Source: JACVRW01 sp035650215 (lineage in GTDB: Bacteria > Actinomycetota > Thermoleophilia > Solirubrobacterales > Thermoleophilaceae). From it: a stretch of DNA of 11,852 nt. The translations under genes and the position numbers were made by a program. Below are positions 1 through 6,487 of the stretch, in pieces (position 1 is the stretch's first letter; the number at the start of each line of letters is the position of its first letter). The notes beneath the pieces were generated by a model. The model saw only the letters and a list, made by a program, of their open reading frames with translations. It had not been told where the DNA came from and made no database searches. The stretch lies in assembly GCA_035650215.1 (NCBI GenBank), contig DASRIC010000050.1, positions 1-11,852 on the forward strand, given 5' to 3'.

Positions 1-531
1 AGGGACGGCCAGCCGATCGACGGCGCGACGATCACCGTGTTCTCGAAAGGCCGGTTCGACACGGGCGACTTCGGCGTCGCCGGGATCACCTATACGGATC
101 GCAACGGCCGCTTCCGCTACCGGGCGCGGGCCGATCGCAGCCGCCTGCTGCGCTTTCGGTACACCGGCTCGCGCCGGATCGCGGGCCGGAGTGCCGACGT
201 CGTGCTCGCAGTGCCCGCCACGAGCACGATCTTTGCCAGCAAGACGCTTCTTCACCTCGGCTCGGCCGTGAGGTTCAGCGGACACATTCGCACGAGGCCG
301 GTGCCGGCCACCGGCAAGCTGGTCGAGATCCAGGCCCACTTCCGCGGTCGGTGGCGAACCATCTCGACGGTGAGGAGCGACGCGCGCGGCCGCTGGAGCT
401 ACCGCTACCGGTTCAGCGGCACCGTCGGTCGGGTCCGCTACCGATTCCGGGCGATGTTCCCGTACGAGTCCGGCTACGGCTTTGACGCGGGAGCCTCTCC
501 ACCCACCACCGTTACCGTGATAGGCCTCTGA
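1..531 (+). CDS. Partial Arg/Tyr-rich beta-repeat (Ig-like/carboxypeptidase-regulatory-like) surface protein, C-terminal part
   Basis: The reading frame is open from the first base, so the gene starts before the window; 176 C-terminal residues are visible. Two beta-sandwich-like units can be seen. Residues about 1-70 begin with DGQPIDGATITVF and a TDRNGRFRYRA turn, as in carboxypeptidase-regulatory/transthyretin-like folds. Residues about 78-176 contain VRFSGHI, GKLVEIQAHFRGRWRTI, DARGRWSYRYRF and end in TVTVIGL. Alternating Arg, Tyr and Phe (RYRF, RFRYR) and the 'DxxGRWxYRY' turn recur in both units. From memory, such repeats are common at the C-termini of secreted proteins of Solirubrobacterales. 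No catalytic motif or membrane segment is visible in this part. The likely role is an extracellular structural or adhesive module; the rest of the protein and any signal peptide lie outside the window. The fold assignment is inference from pattern, not from a search. Confidence 0.75.
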   Translation, partial: RDGQPIDGATITVFSKGRFDTGDFGVAGITYTDRNGRFRYRARADRSRLLRFRYTGSRRIAGRSADVVLAVPATSTIFASKTLLHLGSAVRFSGHIRTRPVPATGKLVEIQAHFRGRWRTISTVRSDARGRWSYRYRFSGTVGRVRYRFRAMFPYESGYGFDAGASPPTTVTVIGL

Positions 532-547
532 GGGTCCGCAACCCTTG
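529..547 (+). terminator. Weak hairpin at the stop codon, possible terminator
   Basis: AGGGT (531-535) pairs with ACCCT (541-545) around a 5-base loop CCGCA. Two flanking G-T wobble pairs could extend the stem into the TGA stop. There is no T-run after it, so it would be a poor intrinsic terminator; it is the only structure between the first two genes. Confidence 0.22.
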
Positions 548-579
548 ACCGTCCGCCGAGTTCTCACGACTGGAGACTC

Positions 580-1194
580 ATGCTGAACGCCCTTCGCCGT
601 CACCTGAGCTACGCGAACGTCATGGCCACGGTCGCGGTCTTCGTCGCGCTCGGGGGGAGTTCCTACGCGCTCGTGCGGGTGGGAAGCGCGAACATCGTCG
701 ACGGCAGCGTCAAGAGCAGGGACCTTCGGGATCGCGGCATCGCCGAGCGCGACGTGAGGACAAACACGCTCGGCGCAAGGAGCATCCGGGAGTCGAAACT
801 CAGGGGCGTGCGCAGCGCGCGCGTAGCGGAGGGGCTCACCGGAGGGGCCGCTACGCGATTCATGCTCCGGTGCCCAAGCGGCACCGTGCTGGCGGCCAGC
901 CTGTGCTTTGAGACCAGCACGCGGTTGCCGAACACCTACAGGGACGCGGTAACGCTTTGCAGCGCGGTCAATCTCGGCAATCGGCGGCTGCCTACCCACA
1001 CGGAGTTGCAGTCCTTCGTGTCACAAGGCGGGGCCCCTGCGCCGGGAGGTGAGATGACGTCGACCGCGTTCGAGTCACGAACGGAATCGGGGACGATTGA
1101 TGTCTTGGTCATGACGTCAACATCGGGCTTCCAAATCGGCTCCGGCTCCATCGACCGCCCCTACCGCTGCGTGACCAACCCCACGAACGGTTAG
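580..1194 (+). CDS. Membrane-anchored or exported protein with Thermoleophilia-type N-terminal module and Lcl/DUF1566-like C-terminal domain
   Basis: 204 residues. The start is supported by TGGAGA (571-576) a few bases before ATG 580. Residues 1-10 are basic (LNALRRHL), and residues about 12-31 form one hydrophobic segment ending in GGSSYAL, either a signal peptide or a single membrane anchor. Residues about 35-80 are a degenerate series of about ten-residue units (VDGSVKSRDLRD, GIAERDVRT, ARSIRESKLRG), a pattern I recall in many Thermoleophilia hypothetical proteins. The C-terminal domain (about 93-204) has four cysteines, a 'DAVTLC' helix, NRRLPTHTEL at 134-143 and a final YRCV. That matches the plan of Lcl/DUF1566 domains (A..C..L..RLPT..EL ... 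RCV), which have a C-type-lectin/formylglycine-enzyme-like fold. Function is unknown; binding at the cell surface is a guess. The upstream neighbour is also a surface-type protein. Confidence 0.85.
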   Translation: MLNALRRHLSYANVMATVAVFVALGGSSYALVRVGSANIVDGSVKSRDLRDRGIAERDVRTNTLGARSIRESKLRGVRSARVAEGLTGGAATRFMLRCPSGTVLAASLCFETSTRLPNTYRDAVTLCSAVNLGNRRLPTHTELQSFVSQGGAPAPGGEMTSTAFESRTESGTIDVLVMTSTSGFQIGSGSIDRPYRCVTNPTNG

Positions 1195-1207
1195 CGACCG
1201 GCTCGGC

Positions 1208-1783
1208 GTGACCGAGCAGCCGATCTTCTACTACGACCTCGGCTCGCCGTACGCCTACCTCGCCGCCGAGCGGATGCAGCGGGTGCTGCCGGTCGTGCCG
1301 GTCTGGCAGCCGATCCTGCTCGGCGGCATCTGGAAGGAAACCGGCGGGCGCTCGTGGGCGACCACCGATCGAAGGGAAGCCGGCATGCGGGAAATTGAGG
1401 AGCGGGCGGAGCGCTACGGGCTGCTGCCGCTCAAGTGGCCGGCAGGCTGGCCCAATAACACGCTCCAGGCGATGCGCGCCGCCGTCTTCGCCCAGCAAGG
1501 AGGGCGCGCCGTGGCGTTCTCGCTTGCCGCGTTCCGGCAGGCCTTCGCCGGCGGCAAGGACCTGAGCGACGTGGACAACGTGCTGATCGCGGCCGCTGCC
1601 TGCGAGCTCCACCCGCGGGCGGTGATGAAGGGAATCGAGCTGCAGTCGACCAAGGATCGGCTGCGCGAGGCGACGGCGGACGCCTGCGCGCGCGGTGTTC
1701 GCGGCGTGCCGACCGTCGCGGTCGGGGACCAGCTCTTCTACGGCGACGATCGCCTCGAAGAGGCGGCCGCGGCGCTCGCCTGA
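1208..1783 (+). CDS. 2-hydroxychromene-2-carboxylate isomerase/DsbA-family thioredoxin-fold protein
   Basis: 191 residues, near the usual 190-220 of the family. The thioredoxin strand FYYDLGSPYAYLA sits at residues 7-19. S13 is in the place where HCCA isomerases and kappa-class glutathione transferases carry the serine that activates the glutathione thiol; there is no CxxC, so disulfide oxidase activity is unlikely. The helical insertion lies between, and the cis-proline loop GVRGVPT (P168) is followed by GDQLFYGDDRLEEA, the typical C-terminal signature. The start is GTG 1208: the same frame has a stop at 1172 and no other start codon between, and later starts would remove the active-site strand. 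No Shine-Dalgarno is seen, so the start may be leaderless or read through from upstream. The real substrate is unknown; naphthalene-pathway genes are absent, so the true reaction may be another glutathione- or thiol-dependent isomerisation. Its stop overlaps the next start (TGATG). Confidence 0.88.
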   Translation: MTEQPIFYYDLGSPYAYLAAERMQRVLPVVPVWQPILLGGIWKETGGRSWATTDRREAGMREIEERAERYGLLPLKWPAGWPNNTLQAMRAAVFAQQGGRAVAFSLAAFRQAFAGGKDLSDVDNVLIAAAACELHPRAVMKGIELQSTKDRLREATADACARGVRGVPTVAVGDQLFYGDDRLEEAAAALA

Positions 1784-2580
1784 TGGCCGCGGTCTGGTGC
1801 GGGGTCGACGTGTCGGCCCGGCGCGGTCATCACCTGTGCGTGCTCGAGGGGGACGGCGGTGCGCTCCGCACAACCTTCTACGAACCGGGCAAGACCGCCG
1901 AAGTGGTGCGCACGATCGCGCGGCTGAGCCCGGCGGCGGTCGGCATCGACGCGCCCTCCGGTCCTTGCCGGCGGCTGCTCGGCCCGGGCTCGGCGGCGCG
2001 ACAGGCGCTCGACCTGAAGCCCGGGAGCTACCTGCGCGCCCGCGTATGCGACGCCCTCCTGATGCGCCGCCGGCTGTCGCTCTACCAGGTGCCGGCCGAG
2101 GGCGAGGCGGTGCCACCTTGGATGGAGGCCGGCTTCGAGTTGTTCGAGGCGGTGGCCGAGACCACCGGACGCACCCTCTACCGGCCGCCCGCCCCACCGC
2201 CGTACGAAGGCCCGACTGCGCCGAGCTCCGGACGCGTCTTCGAGACCTACCCCGATGCCGCCTTCTGCGCGCTCCTCGGCCACCGGCCGCCGAAGAAGGC
2301 GACGGCCCAAGGCTTTGCCGCGCGAGTGGCCGCCCTCGCCGACCAAGGCGTGACCGACCCGCGTGGCCTCGAGCAGCGCTCGACGGACGAGCTCGACGCC
2401 TGCGTGGCCGCGCTCACCGCCCACCGCCTCGCCACGGGCGGCGCGGGCTGGGTCGGCGACCGCAACGAGGGCGTGATCGTCCTGCCCGTGCGGGAGCTCA
2501 AACGGTCGTACGCACCCGCGCACACAGCCGTGCCGGCCCGCCAAGCCCTCGACCCCCCAACCGGGGGTGCGGCGAGTTGA
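1783..2580 (+). CDS. DUF429 domain protein, predicted RNase H-like fold
   Basis: 265 residues. ATG 1783 shares its A with the previous TGA stop (TGATG), indicating translational coupling. The protein follows the DUF429 pattern throughout: GVDVS (D9) at the first strand, IDAPSG (D56), an ARVCDALLMRRRL helix, a PPWMEAG loop, ETYPDAAF at 154-161, GHRPPKKATAQG, then DELDACVAALTAHRLATGG (D205) and a closing GDRNEGVIVLP. The spaced acids D9, D56, E154 and D205 are consistent with an RNase H-like metal site, and the family is described as predicted nucleases, but no biochemical role is established to my knowledge. No signal peptide or membrane segment is seen, so it is presumably cytoplasmic. The coupling to a thioredoxin-fold isomerase gives no obvious pathway. 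About the last 20 residues beyond the conserved core look unstructured and overlap a candidate hairpin and promoter for pdhA. Confidence 0.87.
   Translation: MAAVWCGVDVSARRGHHLCVLEGDGGALRTTFYEPGKTAEVVRTIARLSPAAVGIDAPSGPCRRLLGPGSAARQALDLKPGSYLRARVCDALLMRRRLSLYQVPAEGEAVPPWMEAGFELFEAVAETTGRTLYRPPAPPPYEGPTAPSSGRVFETYPDAAFCALLGHRPPKKATAQGFAARVAALADQGVTDPRGLEQRSTDELDACVAALTAHRLATGGAGWVGDRNEGVIVLPVRELKRSYAPAHTAVPARQALDPPTGGAAS
2552..2568 (+). other. Short GC hairpin near the end of the DUF429 gene
   Basis: ACCCCC (2552-2557) and GGGGGT (2563-2568) form a perfect 6-bp stem with loop CAACC. It lies inside the coding region just before the stop and the candidate pdhA promoter. There is no T-run, so it is not a standard intrinsic terminator; it could attenuate upstream transcription or be chance in GC-rich DNA. 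Confidence 0.25.
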
Positions 2581-2603
2581 AGCCGATCCCCAATGGGTAC
2601 AGT
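2577..2603 (+). promoter_or_regulatory. Candidate pdh operon promoter giving a leaderless pdhA mRNA
   Basis: TTGAAG (2577-2582) resembles a -35 box and TACAGT (2598-2603) fits the actinobacterial -10 pattern TAnnnT, with a 15-bp spacer, which is short. ATG 2611 follows the -10 box after seven bases, which is the geometry of leaderless transcripts in actinobacteria. No Shine-Dalgarno precedes either ATG 2593 or ATG 2611. The -35 box overlaps the DUF429 stop codon. This rests on sequence pattern only. Confidence 0.4.
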
Positions 2604-2610
2604 CCGACGA

Positions 2611-3903
2611 ATGGCAACGAAGGACGCCACGAGCGCCGGCACGGGCGGCGACGGCAACGGAGACAAGGGCGCCGCGACCGCTGAGGTACCGGGCGCGAAG
2701 GAGATCGGCTTCGGGGAGGTCAAGCATGACCTGCCCGATCCGGACACCTGCCGCGCCGTGCTCAGCAAGATGATGCTGATCCGCCGCTTCGAGGAGCGCG
2801 CGGGCGAGATGTACGCGAAGGCGAAGATTGGCGGCTTCCTCCATCTCTGCATCGGCGAGGAGGCCACGGTGGTCGGCGCCACCCAGGCGCTGCGCGACAA
2901 CGACTACCTGATGTCCACCTACCGCGAGCACGGCCAGGCGCTCGCGCGCGGCACGAGCGCGAACGCGGTGATGGCCGAGCTGTTCGGCCGCCAGGACGGC
3001 TGCTCCAAGGGCCGCGGCGGCTCGATGCACCTGTTCGACTGGGACAAGCGCTTCCTCGGCGGCTACGGCATCGTGGGCGGCAGCCTGCCGCTGAGCGCCG
3101 GCGTGGCGCTCGCCTGTGACTACACGGGGAGCGACGACGCGATCCTCTCGATGATGGGCGACGGCGCCACCAACCAGGGCACCTTCGGCGAGACCATGAA
3201 CCTCGCCGCCCTCTGGAGCCTGCCGGTGGTGTTCGTGATCATCAACAACCAGTTCGGCATGGGCACGGCGCTCCACCGTCACTCGGCGGTCACGGACCTG
3301 TCGCTCAAGGCGCAGGGCTTCGGCGTGCCGGGCACGCGCTGCGACGGCATGGACGTGCTCGACGTGCACAGCGTGGTGACCGACGCGCTCAAGGCCGCGC
3401 GCGAGGACCGCAAGCCGCAGCTCGTGGAGGCCGTGACCTACCGCTACCGCGGCCACTCGATGGCCGACCCCGAGGAGTACCGCTCCAAGGAGGAGGTCGA
3501 GGAGTGGCGCGGGCGCGACCCGATCCAGGCCTTCGCCGCGCGCCTCGTGAAGGAGGAGCTGCTGAGCCAGAACGAGGTGGAGAAGCTCGACGAGGAAGCG
3601 ATCGCGGAGGTGGACGAGGCGCAGCGCTTCGCCGACGAGTCGCCCTTCCCCGACCTCGACTCGCTGTACGACGACGTGTACGTGTTCTCCGACGACGTAC
3701 CCGCCTGGTGGACGGTCGACGAGCGCTCCCCCGAGGTGCACCGCGGCGAGCGCGAGCGCGAGGCCGGCGACGTCCCCCACCGGCTCGCCGAGAAGGGCGC
3801 GGCCTACGCGGGCGGAGACTACGAGCAGCGCCGCCGGCGCCCCAAGGACCAGGACGAGGAGGGCTCCCAGCAGGGCCCGGGCGAGGAAGAGGACGGCGAC
3901 TGA
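2611..3903 (+). CDS. pdhA: Pyruvate dehydrogenase E1 component, alpha subunit
   Basis: 430 residues from ATG 2611; an in-frame ATG at 2593 would add six. I chose 2611 because a TACAGT -10-like box lies seven bases upstream and neither start has a ribosome site. The protein binds thiamine diphosphate and decarboxylates pyruvate with PdhB. It has STYREHGQAL (102-111), the GRGGSMH segment, the ThDP/Mg motif GDG (183-185) through NN (212-213), and the loop YRGHSMADPEEYR with S283 at the place of the regulatory serine of mitochondrial E1 alpha. That loop marks pyruvate rather than branched-chain specificity. The catalytic core runs from about residue 45 to DVYV (355-358). Extras are a Gly/Ala-rich N-terminal tail of about 45 residues and a charged C-terminal tail of about 70 residues ending in an acidic stretch, so it is longer than the usual 320-380 residues. 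It overlaps pdhB by TGATG. Confidence 0.95.
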   Translation: MATKDATSAGTGGDGNGDKGAATAEVPGAKEIGFGEVKHDLPDPDTCRAVLSKMMLIRRFEERAGEMYAKAKIGGFLHLCIGEEATVVGATQALRDNDYLMSTYREHGQALARGTSANAVMAELFGRQDGCSKGRGGSMHLFDWDKRFLGGYGIVGGSLPLSAGVALACDYTGSDDAILSMMGDGATNQGTFGETMNLAALWSLPVVFVIINNQFGMGTALHRHSAVTDLSLKAQGFGVPGTRCDGMDVLDVHSVVTDALKAAREDRKPQLVEAVTYRYRGHSMADPEEYRSKEEVEEWRGRDPIQAFAARLVKEELLSQNEVEKLDEEAIAEVDEAQRFADESPFPDLDSLYDDVYVFSDDVPAWWTVDERSPEVHRGEREREAGDVPHRLAEKGAAYAGGDYEQRRRRPKDQDEEGSQQGPGEEEDGD

Positions 3904-4886
3904 TGCCGGTTATGCGCTACCGCGAGGCGCTCGGCCAAGCACTTCGCGAGGAGATGGAGGCGGACGAGAACGTCTTCATCATGGGCGAGGACATCGGCGT
4001 GTTCCAGGGCGCCTTCAAGGTCACCGCCGGCCTGCTCGAGGAGTTTGGCGAGAAGCGCGTGCGCGATACGCCGATCTCCGAGAACACGATCGTCGGCATG
4101 GGCGTGGGCGCGGCGATGATCGGGCTGCGGCCGGTGGTGGAGATCATGACCATCAACTTCTCGCTGCTCGCGATGGACCAGATCGTGAACCACGCGGCGG
4201 CGATCCACTACATGTTCGGCGGCCAGGCCAAGGTTCCGCTCGTGGTGCGCATGCCGCAGGGCGCGGGCCATCAGCTCGGGCCCACCCACTCCCACAACCT
4301 CGAGGCGTTCTACCTGCACGTGCCCGGCCTGCTCGTGGCCGTGCCGAGCACGCCGGCAGACGCAAAGGGGCTGCTGAAAGCCGCGATCAAGGACGACAAC
4401 CCGGTGATCTTCATCGAGCACGAGACGCTCTACGGCCAGCGCGGCGAGGTGCCCGAGAACGGCGGCCCGATGCGCTTCGGCGAGGCCGCCATCCGGCGCG
4501 AGGGCGACGACGTGACCGTGATCGGGATCTCGCGCATGGCGATCACCGCCCAGAAGGCCGCCCAGACGCTGGCCGACGAGCACGAGGTGGACGCAGAGGT
4601 GATCGACCCGCGCACGCTGCGCCCGCTCGACCTCGACACGATCCTCGAGTCGGTGAAGAAGACCAACCGCGCCGTGATCGTCGAGGAGGGCTGGCCGCAC
4701 GGAGGGGTCGGGGCCAACCTGGCCGCGCTGATCCAGGAGCAGGCCTTCGACTGGCTCGACGCCCCGGTGCAGCGCGTGACCGGCGCCGACGTGCCGATGC
4801 CATATTCCAAGCCGCTCGAGCAAGCCGCCTTCCCGCACGAGGAGCACGTGGTGCAGGCGGCGCTCGCGACCTTCAGAGACCTCTAA
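3903..4886 (+). CDS. pdhB: Pyruvate dehydrogenase E1 component, beta subunit
   Basis: 327 residues, the normal length of the family. ATG 3903 overlaps the pdhA stop (TGATG), so the two chains are probably made in equal amounts by coupled translation; M4 (ATG 3912) is a possible alternative start. It forms the alpha2-beta2 E1 with PdhA. Features seen are GEDIGVFQGAFKVT near the N-terminus, DTPISENTIVGMGVGAA with E60 as the conserved glutamate that activates the thiamine cofactor, MPQGAGHQLGPTHSHNLEAF with H129 at the conserved active-site histidine, the central AVPSTPADAKGLLKAAI segment, and a transketolase C-terminal domain with VIVEEGWPHGGVG. The central segment KGLLKAAIKDDNPVIFIEH resembles plastid and cyanobacterial PdhB as I remember them, in line with the E2 next door. 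An open frame reaching upstream to 3504 is a shadow inside pdhA. Confidence 0.95.
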   Translation: MPVMRYREALGQALREEMEADENVFIMGEDIGVFQGAFKVTAGLLEEFGEKRVRDTPISENTIVGMGVGAAMIGLRPVVEIMTINFSLLAMDQIVNHAAAIHYMFGGQAKVPLVVRMPQGAGHQLGPTHSHNLEAFYLHVPGLLVAVPSTPADAKGLLKAAIKDDNPVIFIEHETLYGQRGEVPENGGPMRFGEAAIRREGDDVTVIGISRMAITAQKAAQTLADEHEVDAEVIDPRTLRPLDLDTILESVKKTNRAVIVEEGWPHGGVGANLAALIQEQAFDWLDAPVQRVTGADVPMPYSKPLEQAAFPHEEHVVQAALATFRDL

Positions 4887-4901
4887 GAGGAGACCCAGCG
4901 C

Positions 4902-6284
4902 ATGGCCAGCGATGTCGTGATGCCCCGTCTGTCGGACTCGATGGAGGAGGGAACCGTCCTCAAGTGGCTGGTCGACGAGGGCGGCGAGGTGAAGCGCGGC
5001 GAGGCGCTGGTCGAGATCGAGACCGACAAGGCCAACATGACCTACGACGCCGACACCGACGGCGTACTCGTGGAGATCGTGGCCCAGGAGGGCGACACGC
5101 TGCCGATCGGCGAGGTGATCGCGCGCATCGGCGAGGCGGGCGAGGCGAAGCAGGGCGGCGAGCAGGCGGAGGCCGAGCCGGAGCAGGCGGAGGAGCCCGG
5201 GGCCGAGGAGAAGGACGCCGAGGCGCAGCCGGCCGAGACCGAGGAGGCGCCCGCCGTCGCGTCGGCCGAGGCGGGCGGCGGCGAGACCGAGGCGGGCGCC
5301 GGCACGGCAACCCGCACGCGCCCCGCCGAGGGCAACGGCGCCGGCGACGGCGGCCGCGTGAAGGCCTCTCCGGTGGCGCGCCGGATGGCCCGCGAGCTGG
5401 GCGTGGAGCTCGCCCGTCTGGAGGGCACCGGTCCCGGCGGGCGGATCGTGAAGGCGGACGTTCAGGCGGCCGCAGACAACGGCGGCGCGCAGGCCGAGGC
5501 CGAGGCGCCGCCCGCTGAGGCGCCCGCCGAGGGGCGCGAGGAGCGCGCCCCCGCCGCGGCGGCCGCGCCCGAGCCCGAGCGCGGCGAGGCCGGGCCGAAG
5601 GGCCAGGCGGAGATCCTCGAGCTCACCCGGCTTCAGCAGACGGTGTCGCGCCGGATGGCGGAGTCGAAGGCCACGGCGCCGGACTTCTCGATCAGCCTGA
5701 CCGTGGACATGACGAAGGCCGTGGAGCTGCGCGCCCGCCTAAAGGAGGTGGCCGACCCCGCGCCGTCGTTCAACGACATGGTGGTCAAGGCGGCGGCCAC
5801 CGCGCTGAAGGAGCACCCGCGCGTGAACGGCGCCTACCGCGACGGCAAGTTCGAGCTCTACGAGAAGGTGAACATCGGCGTGGCCGTGGCGGCGATGGAC
5901 GCGCTCGTGGTGCCCACCGTGTTCGACGCCGATCAGAAGTCGCTCGGGCAGATCGCGAGGGACGCCCGCGCGGTGATCGAGAAGGTGCGCGACAAGACCG
6001 TGACCCCGCCCGAGCTTTCGGGCGGCACGTTCACCGTCTCGAACCTCGGCATGTTCGGGATCGAGCACTTCACGGCGATCATCAACCCGCCGCAGGCCTC
6101 GATCCTCACCGTGGGCGCGCTCGCCAAGCGCCCGGCGGTGGACGAGAGCGGGCGGATCGTGGCGCGCGACCAGATGACGCTCAGCCTGGTGTGCGACCAC
6201 CGCATCCTCTACGGAGCGGACGGCGCCAAGTTCCTCGCGCGCGTGAAGGAACTGCTCGAGCAGCCGCTGTCGCTCGCGCTGTAG
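4902..6284 (+). CDS. pdhC: Dihydrolipoamide acetyltransferase (E2) of pyruvate dehydrogenase
   Basis: 460 residues. AGAGGAGA (4886-4893) lies eight bases before ATG 4902, a good ribosome site. It transfers the acetyl group from E1 to CoA through a lipoyl arm and is the core of the complex. One lipoyl domain occupies residues 1-78, with the lipoylated K43 in EIETDKANM. A long Ala/Glu/Pro linker (about 80-150) is followed by the E1/E3-binding domain (about 152-192, KASPVARRMARELG to GPGGRIVKADV), a second Ala/Glu/Pro linker, and the catalytic domain from about 236. The active-site segment reads CDHRILYGADGAKFL, with H433. The usual HRxxDG has Y437 in place of aspartate, as I recall in plastid and cyanobacterial E2 (HRIVYGAD). 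The C-terminus LLEQPLSLAL also resembles that branch. No lpd (E3) gene follows, so E3 must be encoded elsewhere. A branched-chain E2 is less likely given the E1 type. Confidence 0.94.
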   Translation: MASDVVMPRLSDSMEEGTVLKWLVDEGGEVKRGEALVEIETDKANMTYDADTDGVLVEIVAQEGDTLPIGEVIARIGEAGEAKQGGEQAEAEPEQAEEPGAEEKDAEAQPAETEEAPAVASAEAGGGETEAGAGTATRTRPAEGNGAGDGGRVKASPVARRMARELGVELARLEGTGPGGRIVKADVQAAADNGGAQAEAEAPPAEAPAEGREERAPAAAAAPEPERGEAGPKGQAEILELTRLQQTVSRRMAESKATAPDFSISLTVDMTKAVELRARLKEVADPAPSFNDMVVKAAATALKEHPRVNGAYRDGKFELYEKVNIGVAVAAMDALVVPTVFDADQKSLGQIARDARAVIEKVRDKTVTPPELSGGTFTVSNLGMFGIEHFTAIINPPQASILTVGALAKRPAVDESGRIVARDQMTLSLVCDHRILYGADGAKFLARVKELLEQPLSLAL

Positions 6285-6392
6285 GCCAATTCGTCTAAAG
6301 CACGCGGGCAGGTTCTTCCTCGCCGGTAAGCGTCACACGCGGCTGTTCCGGGTAGGACCTTCGCCGAGCTTCCTGGGGGAAGGGGAAATCCC

Positions 6393-6437
6393 GCGGATCG
6401 CGAGTGCGTGAGCGGAGAGCGCGCGCTCGCGAGCCGC
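6393..6437 (+). other. Imperfect 12-bp inverted repeat upstream of the peptidase gene (terminator or 5' UTR structure)
   Basis: GCGGATCGCGAG (6393-6404) and CTCGCGAGCCGC (6426-6437) pair at 11 of 12 positions, with one A-G mismatch, around a 21-base loop. It lies 108 bases after the pdhC stop and 50 before the peptidase start. A smaller hairpin, CTTCC (6369-6373) with GGAAG (6378-6382), precedes it. Neither is followed by a T-run. It could end the pdh transcript, structure the peptidase leader, or bind a dimeric regulator. No convincing TAnnnT -10 box is seen in the 6285-6487 gap. Confidence 0.4.
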
Positions 6438-6487
6438 AGGGCCTGCCTGCCGGGACCCCTGCCGGCACCTCACCCCCGGGAGAACTG

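Noticed and set aside
545..573. TTGACC (545-550) as a -35 box for the 580 gene
   Set aside because: No acceptable -10 box lies 16-18 bases downstream; GACTGG is too far from consensus.
1738..3780. Large minus-strand open frame opposite DUF429 and pdhA (also 6470-8947 opposite the peptidase)
   Set aside because: These are Arg/His/Val-rich shadows of GC-biased codons on the other strand. The plus-strand frames contain clear conserved motifs.
3504..3902. Long open upstream extension of the pdhB reading frame
   Set aside because: It overlaps the conserved pdhA coding region, its translation is low-complexity Arg/Gly/Pro, and the family N-terminus begins exactly at ATG 3903.
5150..5610. Repeat-like GAGGCG/GCCGAG-rich stretch
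   Set aside because: It codes for the Ala/Glu/Pro linkers of E2, a normal feature; units are irregular and not a DNA-level tandem repeat.
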